Assembly (NCBI GenBank): GCA_964342805.1
Contig: CAYFHQ010000006.1
Coordinates: 1 to 64,000 of the forward strand
From: CAYFHQ01 sp964342805
GTDB taxonomy: Bacteria > Bacillota > Clostridia > Peptostreptococcales > Acidaminobacteraceae
Reading direction: 5' to 3'
Length of the DNA: 64,000 nt
Part shown: piece after piece, positions 17,255-25,346 of the stretch
How the letters are laid out: every line of letters begins with the position of its first letter
Numbering within the stretch: the first letter of the stretch is position 1
Translations under genes and position numbers: made by a program
The notes under the pieces: generated by a model
What the model was told of the DNA's origin: nothing
The model's database searches: none
What the model saw: the letters and a program-made list of their open reading frames with translations, nothing else

Positions 17255-17734
17255 ATGAGCGTTTATGATTTTTCGGCCCGTGACATGGATGACGAAGTCA
17301 AGTCCTTGCGGGATTATGAAGGCAAGGTATTGTTGATTGTTAACACAGCAAGTAAATGAGGTTTCACCCCACAATTTAAAGGGCTGGAAGCTCTTTACGG
17401 CAAGTACCAAGACCAGGGTCTAGAGATCATTGGTTTCCCATGTAATCAGTTTAAGGAACAAGATCCAGGCACCAACGAGGAAATAAAGACCTTTTGTGAG
17501 GTCAATTACGGTGTTACCTTCGAAATCTTCCAAAAGATTGATGTCAAGGGTTCTGACCAGCACCCCCTCTATGGCTACCTCACCAACCAAAAGGGTGGTC
17601 TCTTTGGTAAGGACATCAAGTGGAACTTCACCAAGTTCCTCGTGGACCGCCAGGGCAAGGTCATTAAACGATTTGCCTCCACAGTGACGCCTGAGAAAAT
17701 GCAGAAGGATATTGAAAAACTTCTGTCAGCATAG
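17255..17734 (+). CDS. gpx: Selenocysteine-containing glutathione peroxidase
   Basis: A 159-residue thiol/selenol peroxidase reducing hydroperoxides. The reading frame from ATG 17255 (AGGAGG four bases upstream) is interrupted by a single TGA at 17357-17359. Reading it as selenocysteine gives NTASKUGFTPQFKGLEALY, the exact family active site, with U at residue 35. The frame then continues uninterrupted through FPCNQF (glutamine 65), a FCEVNYGV segment with cysteine 81, and KWNFTKF (tryptophan 123, asparagine 124), completing the catalytic tetrad. The length matches bacterial GPx. A simple ORF caller would report a short peptide or only the C-terminal part. A candidate SECIS hairpin is at 17378-17396. 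Expression requires SelA, SelB, SelC and SelD elsewhere in the genome. Confidence 0.95.
17378..17396 (+). promoter_or_regulatory. Candidate bacterial SECIS hairpin in gpx
   Basis: AAAGGGCU pairs with AGCUCUUU (eight pairs, one G-U) around an apical GGA loop. The stem begins 18 bases after the UGA. Bacterial SECIS elements lie in this distance range within the coding region and carry an apical G recognised by SelB. Confidence 0.65.
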
Positions 17735-17775
17735 GCGCCTCTTCTAATGACATAGGATCTGTATGCAATAAAAAA

Positions 17776-17809
17776 GGCAGTTACGAGAGGGTGACCTCTT
17801 GCAACTGCC
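17776..17809. terminator. Bidirectional terminator between gpx and the chemoreceptor
   Basis: The stem GGCAGTT...AACTGCC has an inner CGAGAGG/CCTCTTG helix. The minus strand continues with TTTTTTATT and the + strand with TTGATTTGTTTTG, so it ends both convergent genes. Confidence 0.85.
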
Positions 17810-17901
17810 TTGATTTGTTTTGTTTCTTCTGCGGTGATGATCGTGCCCCCCTAGTACCGGCTGGCCAATCCATCATTGGCAAGGTAGACCCTTAGAGTCG
17901 C

Positions 17902-17936
17902 CTTAAACCTTACAACTTACACCTTAAACCTTAAAC
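17902..17936 (-). repeat. Five 7-bp tandem repeats across the chemoreceptor stop codon
   Basis: On the minus strand the units are GTTTAAG, GTTTAAG, GTGTAAG, TTGTAAG and GTTTAAG with no gaps. The first unit encodes the last residues and the second carries the TAA stop. Because every unit contains TAA in the same relative place, gain or loss of units would leave the protein end almost unchanged. Confidence 0.85.
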
Positions 17937-19915
17937 CGTAGTACCCGTTGCAGGAGACCTTCTGCCATGTTGGAAAGTTGCTCGGAAGCCGAGGCAATTT
18001 CTTCCGCAATGGCATTTTGCTCCTCTGCGGAAGCCGACACTTCCTGGGCAGAGGCCGTTGACTCTTGAACCACTGCGGAGATTTGCTCCATGGAGTCCTT
18101 AACAGTCTCGCTGGATTCCTCTGCACTGGTAACAATGCTAGCCACCTGGGTAATCTGAGCGGTGGTGTCCTTAATTCGGTCATTAATCTTCACAAAGGCC
18201 TGACCTGTCGTGTTGATGGTGTCAATCCCCTTGGAAATGGCCTGCTTCTCCACTTCGATCAGTTCTAGGGCTCTAGAAATTTCGTCCTGGATTTGGGTGA
18301 TCAGGGACCCAATACCCTGGGCAGATTCCTGGGATTCCACTGCCAGCTTGCGGACCTCTTCAGCTACAACAGCAAAGCCACGACCTTGCTCACCGGCCCG
18401 GGCCGCTTCGATATTGGCATTGAGGGCCAGAAGGTTGGTCTGGTCAGCAATATCCGAAATGGTTGCACTGATATGGCCGATCTGGTCGGACTGCTCGTTG
18501 AGGACACGAATAACCTCATAGGTACGGCTACTGGACTCCTGGATTTCTTCCATTTGCTTGACCGTTTCCGTCATTTGCTCTTGGCCATTTTCAGCTGTTT
18601 CCTGAACTGCCTGGGAGTTTCGTACCATTTCAATGGTTGCTTGAGAGGACTCATTCATCTGGCCCTTCATGCCCACAACCATGTCATTGATTTCTGTAAT
18701 ATGGTTGGACTGTTCTTCCGAACCTGCCGTAATTTCTTCAATATTTGCAGTGACTTCAGCCGCTGCCTTGCCACCCTCTTCTGCTGACGCCGCCAGCTGC
18801 TGGGAGGAGGAGGAGAGGATTTCGGTCGTCTTCATGATCTCTGTGATCATGGTCTGGAAACCTGCTACCATGTTGTTGAGGGAGTGGCCCATCTGCGCTA
18901 CTTCGTCTTGTCCCTTAACCTCTACACGAACGCGAAGGTCGCCATCTTCTACCTGCTTCATAATAGCCTGCATGTTGCGAATACGTTTGACGATCACATA
19001 AGCCGTGAGGGCAGAGACTGCAATACCAATCAGGAAGAAGACAATGCCCATAATGAACATATCTCTTTGCATTTTCAGTACAGGTGCTAAGTACTCACTC
19101 TCCACCGCATTGATGGATAGGGAAAACTTACCCATTGGACGGAACATGTTCAATTTTGTTACACCTTCTAGGGTGTAGGTTCCCTTGTCAGACCCACCAG
19201 TCATCATGAGTTCAGCTTGACGGTTAAGTTCTTCAACGCCTAGCTCATTGACCTTTTTGGTCATCATGTAGTCTGGATTTGGATGGTAGACAAACAAGCC
19301 AGTGTCATCGGTCATATAAGCATAACCACTCTCGCCCACTTCTACATCTTTCAACAGAGCAAAAATCGGATCCATCTTAAGCGCAGCTGCAATAACGCCC
19401 GTAACCTGTCCGCTATCGCTTTTAATAGGTACCGCAAAGACCCGAACGGGTTTGCCTGTACCCTTGGATAGGATTATGTTGCTAAAGGCTGGTTTTCCCG
19501 TTGCAATAGCTTCAGCAAAGTAGTCCCGTGTTGCAATATCGATTCCCACAAAGGAACCTCCGTTACCATCAACAACGATTTTTCCTTTTTTATCAGCTAT
19601 AAAGAGGGTTTCAACAAACTCGAGATGATGCTCAACATAGCCCTCTAGTGTTCGCTTTTCTTCGTTGATTACCTTAAGACTTGCTATTGTGGCAAGCTCA
19701 TTGGCCAGATCTCTTGTGACTGGGATCATTCCCAATAACTCAACACTTGCCGTAACCTCATTCTGTTCCGCTTCAATCTTGCCAGCGACTTGGTCCAATC
19801 GCGCTGCTAGTTTTTCATGTACTTCATTGGAAATTGCATTGTAAGACATTACACCACTAATCGTGCTGAGACCAAGTACAATGGCCACAACAAGAAGTGA
19901 AATTCGCAGTGTCAT
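17924..19915 (-). CDS. Methyl-accepting chemotaxis protein with Cache sensor
   Basis: A 663-residue chemoreceptor. Transmembrane helix one is at about residues 5-25, a double-Cache-type extracellular sensor at about 35-280 (with YFAEAIATGKPAFSNII and GVIAAALKMD), and helix two at about 287-308. HAMP is at about 310-362, and a cytoplasmic signalling hairpin has its tip region around ALNANIEAARAGEQGRGFAV. Cache receptors usually bind amino acids or organic acids. The start is uncertain: the strong ribosome site GGGGTGA precedes an ATG at 19948, in frame but separated from 19915 by a TAG codon, and the 19915 ATG has no ribosome site of its own. No CheR-docking pentapeptide is present at the C-terminus. 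Confidence 0.9.
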   Translation of the reverse strand: MTLRISLLVVAIVLGLSTISGVMSYNAISNEVHEKLAARLDQVAGKIEAEQNEVTASVELLGMIPVTRDLANELATIASLKVINEEKRTLEGYVEHHLEFVETLFIADKKGKIVVDGNGGSFVGIDIATRDYFAEAIATGKPAFSNIILSKGTGKPVRVFAVPIKSDSGQVTGVIAAALKMDPIFALLKDVEVGESGYAYMTDDTGLFVYHPNPDYMMTKKVNELGVEELNRQAELMMTGGSDKGTYTLEGVTKLNMFRPMGKFSLSINAVESEYLAPVLKMQRDMFIMGIVFFLIGIAVSALTAYVIVKRIRNMQAIMKQVEDGDLRVRVEVKGQDEVAQMGHSLNNMVAGFQTMITEIMKTTEILSSSSQQLAASAEEGGKAAAEVTANIEEITAGSEEQSNHITEINDMVVGMKGQMNESSQATIEMVRNSQAVQETAENGQEQMTETVKQMEEIQESSSRTYEVIRVLNEQSDQIGHISATISDIADQTNLLALNANIEAARAGEQGRGFAVVAEEVRKLAVESQESAQGIGSLITQIQDEISRALELIEVEKQAISKGIDTINTTGQAFVKINDRIKDTTAQITQVASIVTSAEESSETVKDSMEQISAVVQESTASAQEVSASAEEQNAIAEEIASASEQLSNMAEGLLQRVLRFKV

Positions 19916-20028
19916 TTTCTACATTAGGTTAGTTCTGAGTGCTTTCATTTCTATCACCCCTATTTCTTCGTCCTGATTGTTCGTAAATATTGCTTCTTAT
20001 TAAACCCATTCGCAGAAACCGATAAAGG

Positions 20029-20115
20029 TGTATATACATACAGCCTTTACCTTCCCCTAGTTTCTCAGATATAAAGCTTACCTTATCCTCGTTAATCTTT
20101 CAACATGTATATACA
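20029..20115. repeat. Pair of TGTATATACA palindromes 77 bp apart
   Basis: Two perfect copies of a self-complementary 10-mer begin at 20029 and 20106, about seven helical turns apart. The first is flanked by AAAGG and CCTTT, forming a longer imperfect dyad. They may be paired operator sites upstream of the chemoreceptor. Confidence 0.4.
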
Positions 20116-20352
20116 GGACCCTGGTCCCATGCATTTTCCGACAAAAACTAAGATCTCCTCGACCATATTCGAATCGTTTCACTTCCTTTTTTGGAAAAGA
20201 TAAAATCGACAATATAATCCGTCACAAACCCTTGTTTAGCAACATATCGTTGCGTATCGTTCGAAAGTAATTAGCTTACATTTATTGTATTGTCGAATCA
20301 GATCATCTCTATATTCCTATCGACAACCTATATTTTTTTTCTGATACACGCA

Positions 20353-20386
20353 AAAAGACCTCCTTTTTCCCAAAAGAAGGTCTTTT
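20353..20386. terminator. Terminator downstream of the GT39-like gene
   Basis: AAAAGACCT pairs with AGGTCTTTT, with additional inner A/T pairing. T-rich tails are present on both strands (TTTTTGCG on the minus strand). It lies 70 bases beyond the stop at 20456. Confidence 0.75.
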
Positions 20387-20455
20387 GTTACCATATAATG
20401 TTAGTTTATTGTGAAATATTTTACGTCATTCTGTAAGCCTTTGTATGATTATTCA

Positions 20456-21823
20456 TTATTCGATTCCATTGCCTCTTCGGAAAGTTTCCAATAGTATCGA
20501 GGATTGTAAAACAAAGACGATAATGAATAAAAAGATTAAATGAACTCCGTAACGCGGTTGGCCTTCATATACAAAATATACGACCACAGGAAAGGCCAAG
20601 TTCAACAAGGGGATGGTGATCCACTCCCGCATGGTATGTTTGAAAGAGAAGAGACATTGTAAAACCCGTGGCACATTGAGAAAGACAAAAACGGCACCAA
20701 AGGCTGTCAAAATCCCATAGAAAATATCATTCCATGCCCTAAAGGCATTGAGGCTCCTGCTGAGTTCTATCTCCGTATGGCCCGTGTCCAGGGACCTGAT
20801 CCCGTTCATGGTCCAGGAGTCCACGTCCCAGGCCCCGTTGAAAAAGGTGGAATGTACCCGGATCACGCCTAATTTACCGAATTCCCAAGGGTTGTTCACA
20901 ATCCAGGCCTGGGCTTCTTTTTTAAAGTCTAGTTCAATGTCGCTGGCCAGTTTCACACTCTTATTGCCATACTCCAAGTGCTGGTCAATCTTCTTCTGGA
21001 GGTCAGGCGTCTTATGGATGGTGTCCAGGGACATCCAACCCCCATGGATGTTGTTGGCATTGTTGTTGAGATACATGACAAAACCTGAATTATAAGAAAC
21101 CGGAATAAAGCGGCCATAAGCCTGATAGTTTCGGACCGTCCACGGGGCAATCATGACCACCATGATCGCAAGAACCACGCCAGCGTCCCTGAGGATGGTC
21201 TTATACTGCTTGCCGGACAACCACTGACCTAGGGCAATCACCACAGGGTAAGCCATGTAAAAGGGCTTGGTCAAGGCACAAAGGCCTGTCAAAATCCCAA
21301 TGAGAGGCAGGCGCCAACGCTTGTCTCCCCCATGGAGTTGGAGGTAGATCACTCCTGCCAGGAGGGTAGACATCATGGTCTCCGTCCCCAGGGTATTGGT
21401 ATAGGCCACCAAGTGGGGCATGAAACTCGTAATCAGTAAAACAGCATATCGCAGGCCCTTCCTAGCTGTTAATTTACACATGATCAGGTAGGACAAGATA
21501 ACAGTCCCCATGCCCAAAACAATATTTAGGCTCTTGGCACTAATGACCGAAGTGGTTCCCATCAGCTTAAAAAAGTGCCCTAGCATAAAGGAGTAGAGCA
21601 TACCCTGGAAGGCAATGGGCTGATCCAAGAAGGTAAATCCCTTGCCAGTGGCCACGTTGACGGCCACATCATAGTAAGTAGAAAAATCATATAATTGCTC
21701 GGTTGGGATGGTTACGATCCACCAATACCGGATCCAGCCCCCCAGGAGGAGGATCAGCCCGATAGCAGCCACTTCCAGCTGCAGGTTCCGATCCCTCGTC
21801 AGTTGTTTCAACCACTCTTTCAT
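20456..21823 (-). CDS. GT39-like (PMT/ArnT superfamily) membrane glycosyltransferase
   Basis: A 455-residue integral membrane protein with about ten hydrophobic helices and the early extracytoplasmic loop motif TYYDVAVNVATGKGFTF, typical of the dolichyl-phosphate-mannose mannosyltransferase superfamily. Such enzymes transfer sugars from polyprenyl-phosphate carriers to proteins, lipids or glycans on the outer side of the membrane. The start has GAGGAAGGG upstream. It lies 67 bases after an SLH protein gene and near GtrA and GT2 genes that would provide and flip the lipid-linked sugar, so S-layer or cell-wall glycan modification is a reasonable inference. Confidence 0.85.
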   Translation of the reverse strand: MKEWLKQLTRDRNLQLEVAAIGLILLLGGWIRYWWIVTIPTEQLYDFSTYYDVAVNVATGKGFTFLDQPIAFQGMLYSFMLGHFFKLMGTTSVISAKSLNIVLGMGTVILSYLIMCKLTARKGLRYAVLLITSFMPHLVAYTNTLGTETMMSTLLAGVIYLQLHGGDKRWRLPLIGILTGLCALTKPFYMAYPVVIALGQWLSGKQYKTILRDAGVVLAIMVVMIAPWTVRNYQAYGRFIPVSYNSGFVMYLNNNANNIHGGWMSLDTIHKTPDLQKKIDQHLEYGNKSVKLASDIELDFKKEAQAWIVNNPWEFGKLGVIRVHSTFFNGAWDVDSWTMNGIRSLDTGHTEIELSRSLNAFRAWNDIFYGILTAFGAVFVFLNVPRVLQCLFSFKHTMREWITIPLLNLAFPVVVYFVYEGQPRYGVHLIFLFIIVFVLQSSILLETFRRGNGIE

Positions 21824-21845
21824 GAAAACCCTTCCTCATAAGAAA

Positions 21846-21885
21846 TGGACTGCGCTCGACCCCAGGGGCGCACACAGTCCACATT
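21846..21885 (-). terminator. Hairpin between the SLH gene and the GT39-like gene
   Basis: TGGACTG pairs with CAGTCCA around an inner GCGC-rich segment. Only ATTTCTTAT follows on the minus strand, so it is more likely a processing or attenuating hairpin than a full terminator. Confidence 0.4.
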
Positions 21886-21890
21886 CATCT

Positions 21891-23750
21891 TTAGTTCATT
21901 TGAATAATCATTTCTGCTTCAAACAGGGAGTCGCTCAGTTCTATGCCGTAAACAAAGACCTTGTCACCAATGGCATAGTCTAGAATGTTGAGGGCCGATC
22001 CGTCTTTAACACCCACAACCCACTGCTTGCCACCATCGTCCTTGACCTTGAGTAGGTTGGTGGACTTATGGACTTCCATGACTTCTGCAGTGAACTTCAC
22101 CTTTTCCACCGTCTTATTAACAGAAATGGAGTTGGCACCAAAAGCGTCCAACTTCATTGTAACCTGCTGGTTGAGCCGTAGGGCATAGACGTCAAAGTTC
22201 TGGGACTCGCCTTGCTTGGTTACCACATAGTTGCTATTTAAAGAAACCGTTTTTAGGCTTCCGTTTTCTTCTTTCACCTTTACCTTTGGTGTTGCAGCAA
22301 TGATAATTTCTACAACCTCACCGCTGAGCTCTGAACTCATACCCGTGGCTTCCACCTGAACGATTTTGCCGTATTCCAGGGTCACCTTAATGATGTCTCC
22401 CTTGCGGATATCGCCATTCTGCTCCACCACTTGGATGTCTGTCGCAAGGACTTCGTCCATGAAACGACCATTTTGAAGCTGGACGCTGAGGGAAGATCCT
22501 TTTTTGAAGTCTGTTGACCGGTTGAGAATCCCGCTGAGGGTGGATTGCTTGGAGTAGGCTTCTACTTCTCTGGCGATGAACTCCTCGGCACTGATCATGA
22601 CCTTATCCCCCTTGACCAGGGTATTGATTGTTGCTGATTCACCATCCCGTGTTAAGAGAATGGAATCATAAATTTTATAGTATTTTTTGGACCCATCTGC
22701 CTTGACCATGGTCATGACAGTGAATGAACCCAAGTCGTCTTTTAAGTCACCGGACACCTTATCAAAGGTCCCCTCTTCTTTGTCAAACTGCTTATTAATG
22801 ACTATCTTGTCTAACTTTCCTGCAGACTCATATACGGTCACGTCCATTCCCTTAACCAGGTTGGACAGACTCACCGTAACGCCATTGAGGAGATACTGGG
22901 CTCTTGTAGCGTCGTAAACTTTCAGCTTGCCACCGCCGTCTCTTAACTCAATCAGGCCAATGGTATTGTGTACCAAAGCCACACTGGCCTCATACACCTT
23001 ATCACTGACAACAGGTTGCAGGGTACTACCTGTGTCCGTGGGTTTTGTATTACCTTCTAGAATGTCAAATGACTTGGCAATCATGGTTGCCAGCACATCT
23101 CGACCAATAACAATCTTAGGATTAAAATTCCCATTGGCGTCCCCGTCTCCACTGATAATGTCATAGGTAATTAGTAGGTCAACATAGGGTGCTGCCGCCT
23201 GGGTAATAGCCACTTGGTCCTTATACTTAAAGGAAATAATCTTCAGTGTGCTTTCCCTGAGGAAGAGGTTGAGCCCCTTACCAATGAAGACCGTCGACTC
23301 CAATCGAGTTGCTTCTGTAAACTCTCCATCCACAACAAAACCTTTCAACTCGTCCGGGTGAAGAATATTGTTTTCCAGAGCATAGGCCGCCGCTTCACGA
23401 ACTGCACTTCCGTAGGGTTCCATGGTTGCTGGAATTTGTGCTTCATCCAGTGCTTGCTCATGGGTGAATGCCAGGCCGGCCCCTTGGGCACGGGTGAACT
23501 TACCCGATGCGACAATGGCATTATATAATGCTGTGATCACTTCAAGCTTTGAAACTGGCTGGGTCGGCTTAAACGTAGCGTCCGCATAGCCGGTCATGAT
23601 TTCGTGTTCCGATACTTTGAGTATGTACTGTGCCGCCCAATGATCGTCTGCTAGGTCAGTGAAAATCTTCGCTGCGAAGGCAGTGGGCATTGCTGACAAC
23701 ACGAGGACAAATACAAGCCATACCGCTATATGTTTTTTTATGTTGAGCAT
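21891..23750 (-). CDS. SLH-domain cell-surface protein
   Basis: A 619-residue secreted protein. The Sec signal peptide ends near residue 26 (PTAFAAK). Three S-layer-homology domains fill about residues 27-245; the clearest has DDHWAAQYILKVSEHEIM and GYADATFKPTQP. The rest (about 250-619) is beta-rich with repeated short modules of the type VKGDKVMISAEE, KGDIIKVTLEYG and IGDKVFVYGIELSD, without a recognised enzyme motif. SLH domains anchor proteins to pyruvylated wall polymers. An extended -10 promoter lies just upstream, and the gene is followed by glycosylation functions, so this protein may itself be a glycosylation target. Confidence 0.9.
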   Translation of the reverse strand: MLNIKKHIAVWLVFVLVLSAMPTAFAAKIFTDLADDHWAAQYILKVSEHEIMTGYADATFKPTQPVSKLEVITALYNAIVASGKFTRAQGAGLAFTHEQALDEAQIPATMEPYGSAVREAAAYALENNILHPDELKGFVVDGEFTEATRLESTVFIGKGLNLFLRESTLKIISFKYKDQVAITQAAAPYVDLLITYDIISGDGDANGNFNPKIVIGRDVLATMIAKSFDILEGNTKPTDTGSTLQPVVSDKVYEASVALVHNTIGLIELRDGGGKLKVYDATRAQYLLNGVTVSLSNLVKGMDVTVYESAGKLDKIVINKQFDKEEGTFDKVSGDLKDDLGSFTVMTMVKADGSKKYYKIYDSILLTRDGESATINTLVKGDKVMISAEEFIAREVEAYSKQSTLSGILNRSTDFKKGSSLSVQLQNGRFMDEVLATDIQVVEQNGDIRKGDIIKVTLEYGKIVQVEATGMSSELSGEVVEIIIAATPKVKVKEENGSLKTVSLNSNYVVTKQGESQNFDVYALRLNQQVTMKLDAFGANSISVNKTVEKVKFTAEVMEVHKSTNLLKVKDDGGKQWVVGVKDGSALNILDYAIGDKVFVYGIELSDSLFEAEMIIQMN

Positions 23751-23786
23751 TGTTTCCCTCCATCGTTCCGTGATTAATCTACTCTC

Positions 23787-23795
23787 ATTATAGCA
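23787..23795 (-). promoter_or_regulatory. Extended -10 promoter of the SLH gene
   Basis: The minus strand reads TGCTATAAT, a perfect -10 hexamer with a TGn extension, about 40 bases upstream of the ATG at 23750. No convincing -35 hexamer is present, as is common for extended -10 promoters. Confidence 0.55.
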
Positions 23796-23866
23796 AACTC
23801 AATGTGGAGACAGGATTACAAATTTATGATAATGCAAGGGACTAGCCCATTCAAAGTTCCTATATA

Positions 23867-24340
23867 TTAGTCTGTTTGATTCACTGCCTGTTCAGGTCCA
23901 GGACGTTTTCCATTCCCCCCAACAGCGGAGGACTTAAAGACCCAAAACTTCATAAAAAGGTAGTTAAGGACAACAACTACCATGGAGGCAACGATCTTAG
24001 ACGGAAAGTCCATAAAGCCAGCCAAGTCAATAAAGACATACAACAAGGCCATTTCCGCAAGACCTGAAGCCAGGCGGCTGATATAGAAGTTCCACGCCTC
24101 TAGCACCTTACCCATAAAGGTCTTTTTTCCAGAGGGAAAAACCCAGGTGCTATTGGCCACCCAGGCAAAGGTGACCGAAATCACCCACGACAGGGTATTG
24201 GCTATACTATAGTGGGCGCCCATGAGGTTGGCCGCCAAGAAGGTGCCTACACCAATAATGGAGGTGGTCACACCGATAATAGCATAACGGATGGTTTCTT
24301 CAATTTGAGGAGTAATGGTTCTACCAAAAATTTTCTTCAT
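23867..24340 (-). CDS. GtrA-family membrane protein
   Basis: A 157-residue protein with four transmembrane helices and the family motifs YAIIGVTTSIIGVGTF and NYLFMKFWVF. GtrA-like proteins are thought to flip or help flip polyprenyl-phosphate-linked sugars made by a GtrB-like transferase. The start at 24340 (AAGGA seven bases upstream) lies just after the stop of the GT2 gene at 24351; longer upstream frames overlap that gene and have no ribosome site. The pairing with a GtrB-like gene is the classic arrangement. Confidence 0.9.
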   Translation of the reverse strand: MKKIFGRTITPQIEETIRYAIIGVTTSIIGVGTFLAANLMGAHYSIANTLSWVISVTFAWVANSTWVFPSGKKTFMGKVLEAWNFYISRLASGLAEMALLYVFIDLAGFMDFPSKIVASMVVVVLNYLFMKFWVFKSSAVGGNGKRPGPEQAVNQTD

Positions 24341-24350
24341 CACCTTGTCC

Positions 24351-25307
24351 TTAGGAGGCATTGGTCTGGTCCTTTTCAGTAACCGCCTTGTTCTGGATGA
24401 TATAGAGGGGGCGGTTTCGTACTTCTTCATAAATCCGGGCCACGTATTCACCAATGAGACTGATCTGGATCATCAGGATGCCAAAGAAAAAGAGCATGAC
24501 TGATATCAGTGACGTCCACCCTTCCACAGCTGGATGACCCATGACTTTAAGAATGATCCAGTAGATCATCCACCCAAAGCTCCCCAGGGCAATCAGACCC
24601 CCAAGGAAACTAAACAATTTTAAGGGTTTATAGGAGAAAGACAGGATGGCGTCAAAGGCCAACTGCATAAGCTTCCAATAGTTGTACTTGGTTTCCCCTG
24701 CATTTCGTGCGTTCCGGTGGTACTCCACAGCAGTCACCTTAAAGCCCACCCAGTGGGTCAGGCCACGGAAAAAGCGGTTGCGTTCATTCAATTGGTTGAG
24801 CTGGTCAACAACCGGACGGGACAACAAGCGAAAGTCTCCAGTGTCCAGGGGAATCTCCGTCTCACTGAAAAAGGACAGGACTCGGTAAAAGGCCTTAGAC
24901 GTTGCCTTCTTTAAAATGGACTCACGTTCCCGGGTCAGGCGCTTGGCAAAGACCACGTCATATCCCTCATGGTACTTTTCCACCATTTGCTCAATCACTT
25001 CCGGTGGGTCCTGGAGGTCTGCGTCAATAATGACCACGGCGTCTCCACTGACATTTCGAAAACCAGCTGTATTGGCCATTTCATGGCCAAAATTTCTAGC
25101 AAAATCAACATATTTCACCCGGTCATCCACCGCTCTCAGCTTGAGGATTTCCTCCAGGGTTGCGTCGGAACTGCCATCGTTGACAAAGACAATCTCCCAC
25201 TCTGTGGCAACCTTGTCCAGCACAGGTGACAATCTATCGTACATGGGTTTAATATTTTCTTCTTCATTATAAGCCGGTATAACGACTCCTAAGTTTAGCT
25301 TCTTCAA
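24351..25307 (-). CDS. GtrB/DPM1-like family 2 glycosyltransferase
   Basis: A 318-residue enzyme. Its GT-A domain (about residues 1-225) has PAYNEEENI, VNDGSSD and DADLQDPPE (the metal-binding DxD-like site). Two C-terminal transmembrane helices follow (about 233-260 and 270-295). It matches polyprenyl-phosphate glucosyl- or mannosyltransferases such as GtrB and YfdH. It would make the lipid-linked sugar used by the GT39-like enzyme at 20456. The start codon is TTG, with GGGGAGG at good spacing. It is directly followed by gtrA. Confidence 0.93.
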   Translation of the reverse strand: MKKLNLGVVIPAYNEEENIKPMYDRLSPVLDKVATEWEIVFVNDGSSDATLEEILKLRAVDDRVKYVDFARNFGHEMANTAGFRNVSGDAVVIIDADLQDPPEVIEQMVEKYHEGYDVVFAKRLTRERESILKKATSKAFYRVLSFFSETEIPLDTGDFRLLSRPVVDQLNQLNERNRFFRGLTHWVGFKVTAVEYHRNARNAGETKYNYWKLMQLAFDAILSFSYKPLKLFSFLGGLIALGSFGWMIYWIILKVMGHPAVEGWTSLISVMLFFFGILMIQISLIGEYVARIYEEVRNRPLYIIQNKAVTEKDQTNAS

Positions 25308-25346
25308 AGATGTACCTCCCCTTACTACTGCCCCATTATATCATTG

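Larger units (their letters stand above)
19916..20455. other. 540-base intergenic region upstream of the chemoreceptor
   Basis: No credible gene. It contains an ATG-to-TAG nine-codon frame (19948-19919) leading into the chemoreceptor, two copies of the palindrome TGTATATACA (20029-20038 and 20106-20115), and the terminator at 20353. No cyclic-di-GMP riboswitch, which some clostridial chemoreceptors have, was recognised. Confidence 0.6.

Noticed and set aside
19913..19948. Pyrrolysine insertion at the amber codon of the chemoreceptor
   Set aside because: Pyrrolysine is almost confined to methylamine methyltransferases and there is no supporting gene in the window; mutation or re-initiation is simpler.
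20001..20025. Sigma-28-like promoter (TAAA ... ACCGATAA) on the + strand
   Set aside because: It points away from the chemoreceptor, the spacing is about two bases short of consensus and no + strand gene follows.
19916..20340. Cyclic-di-GMP riboswitch upstream of the chemoreceptor
   Set aside because: The conserved GEMM sequence blocks and paired helices are not visible on either strand.
24341..24454. Longer GtrA protein starting at 24454
   Set aside because: The extra residues overlap the GT2 gene and do not resemble GtrA; the 24340 start has its own ribosome site.
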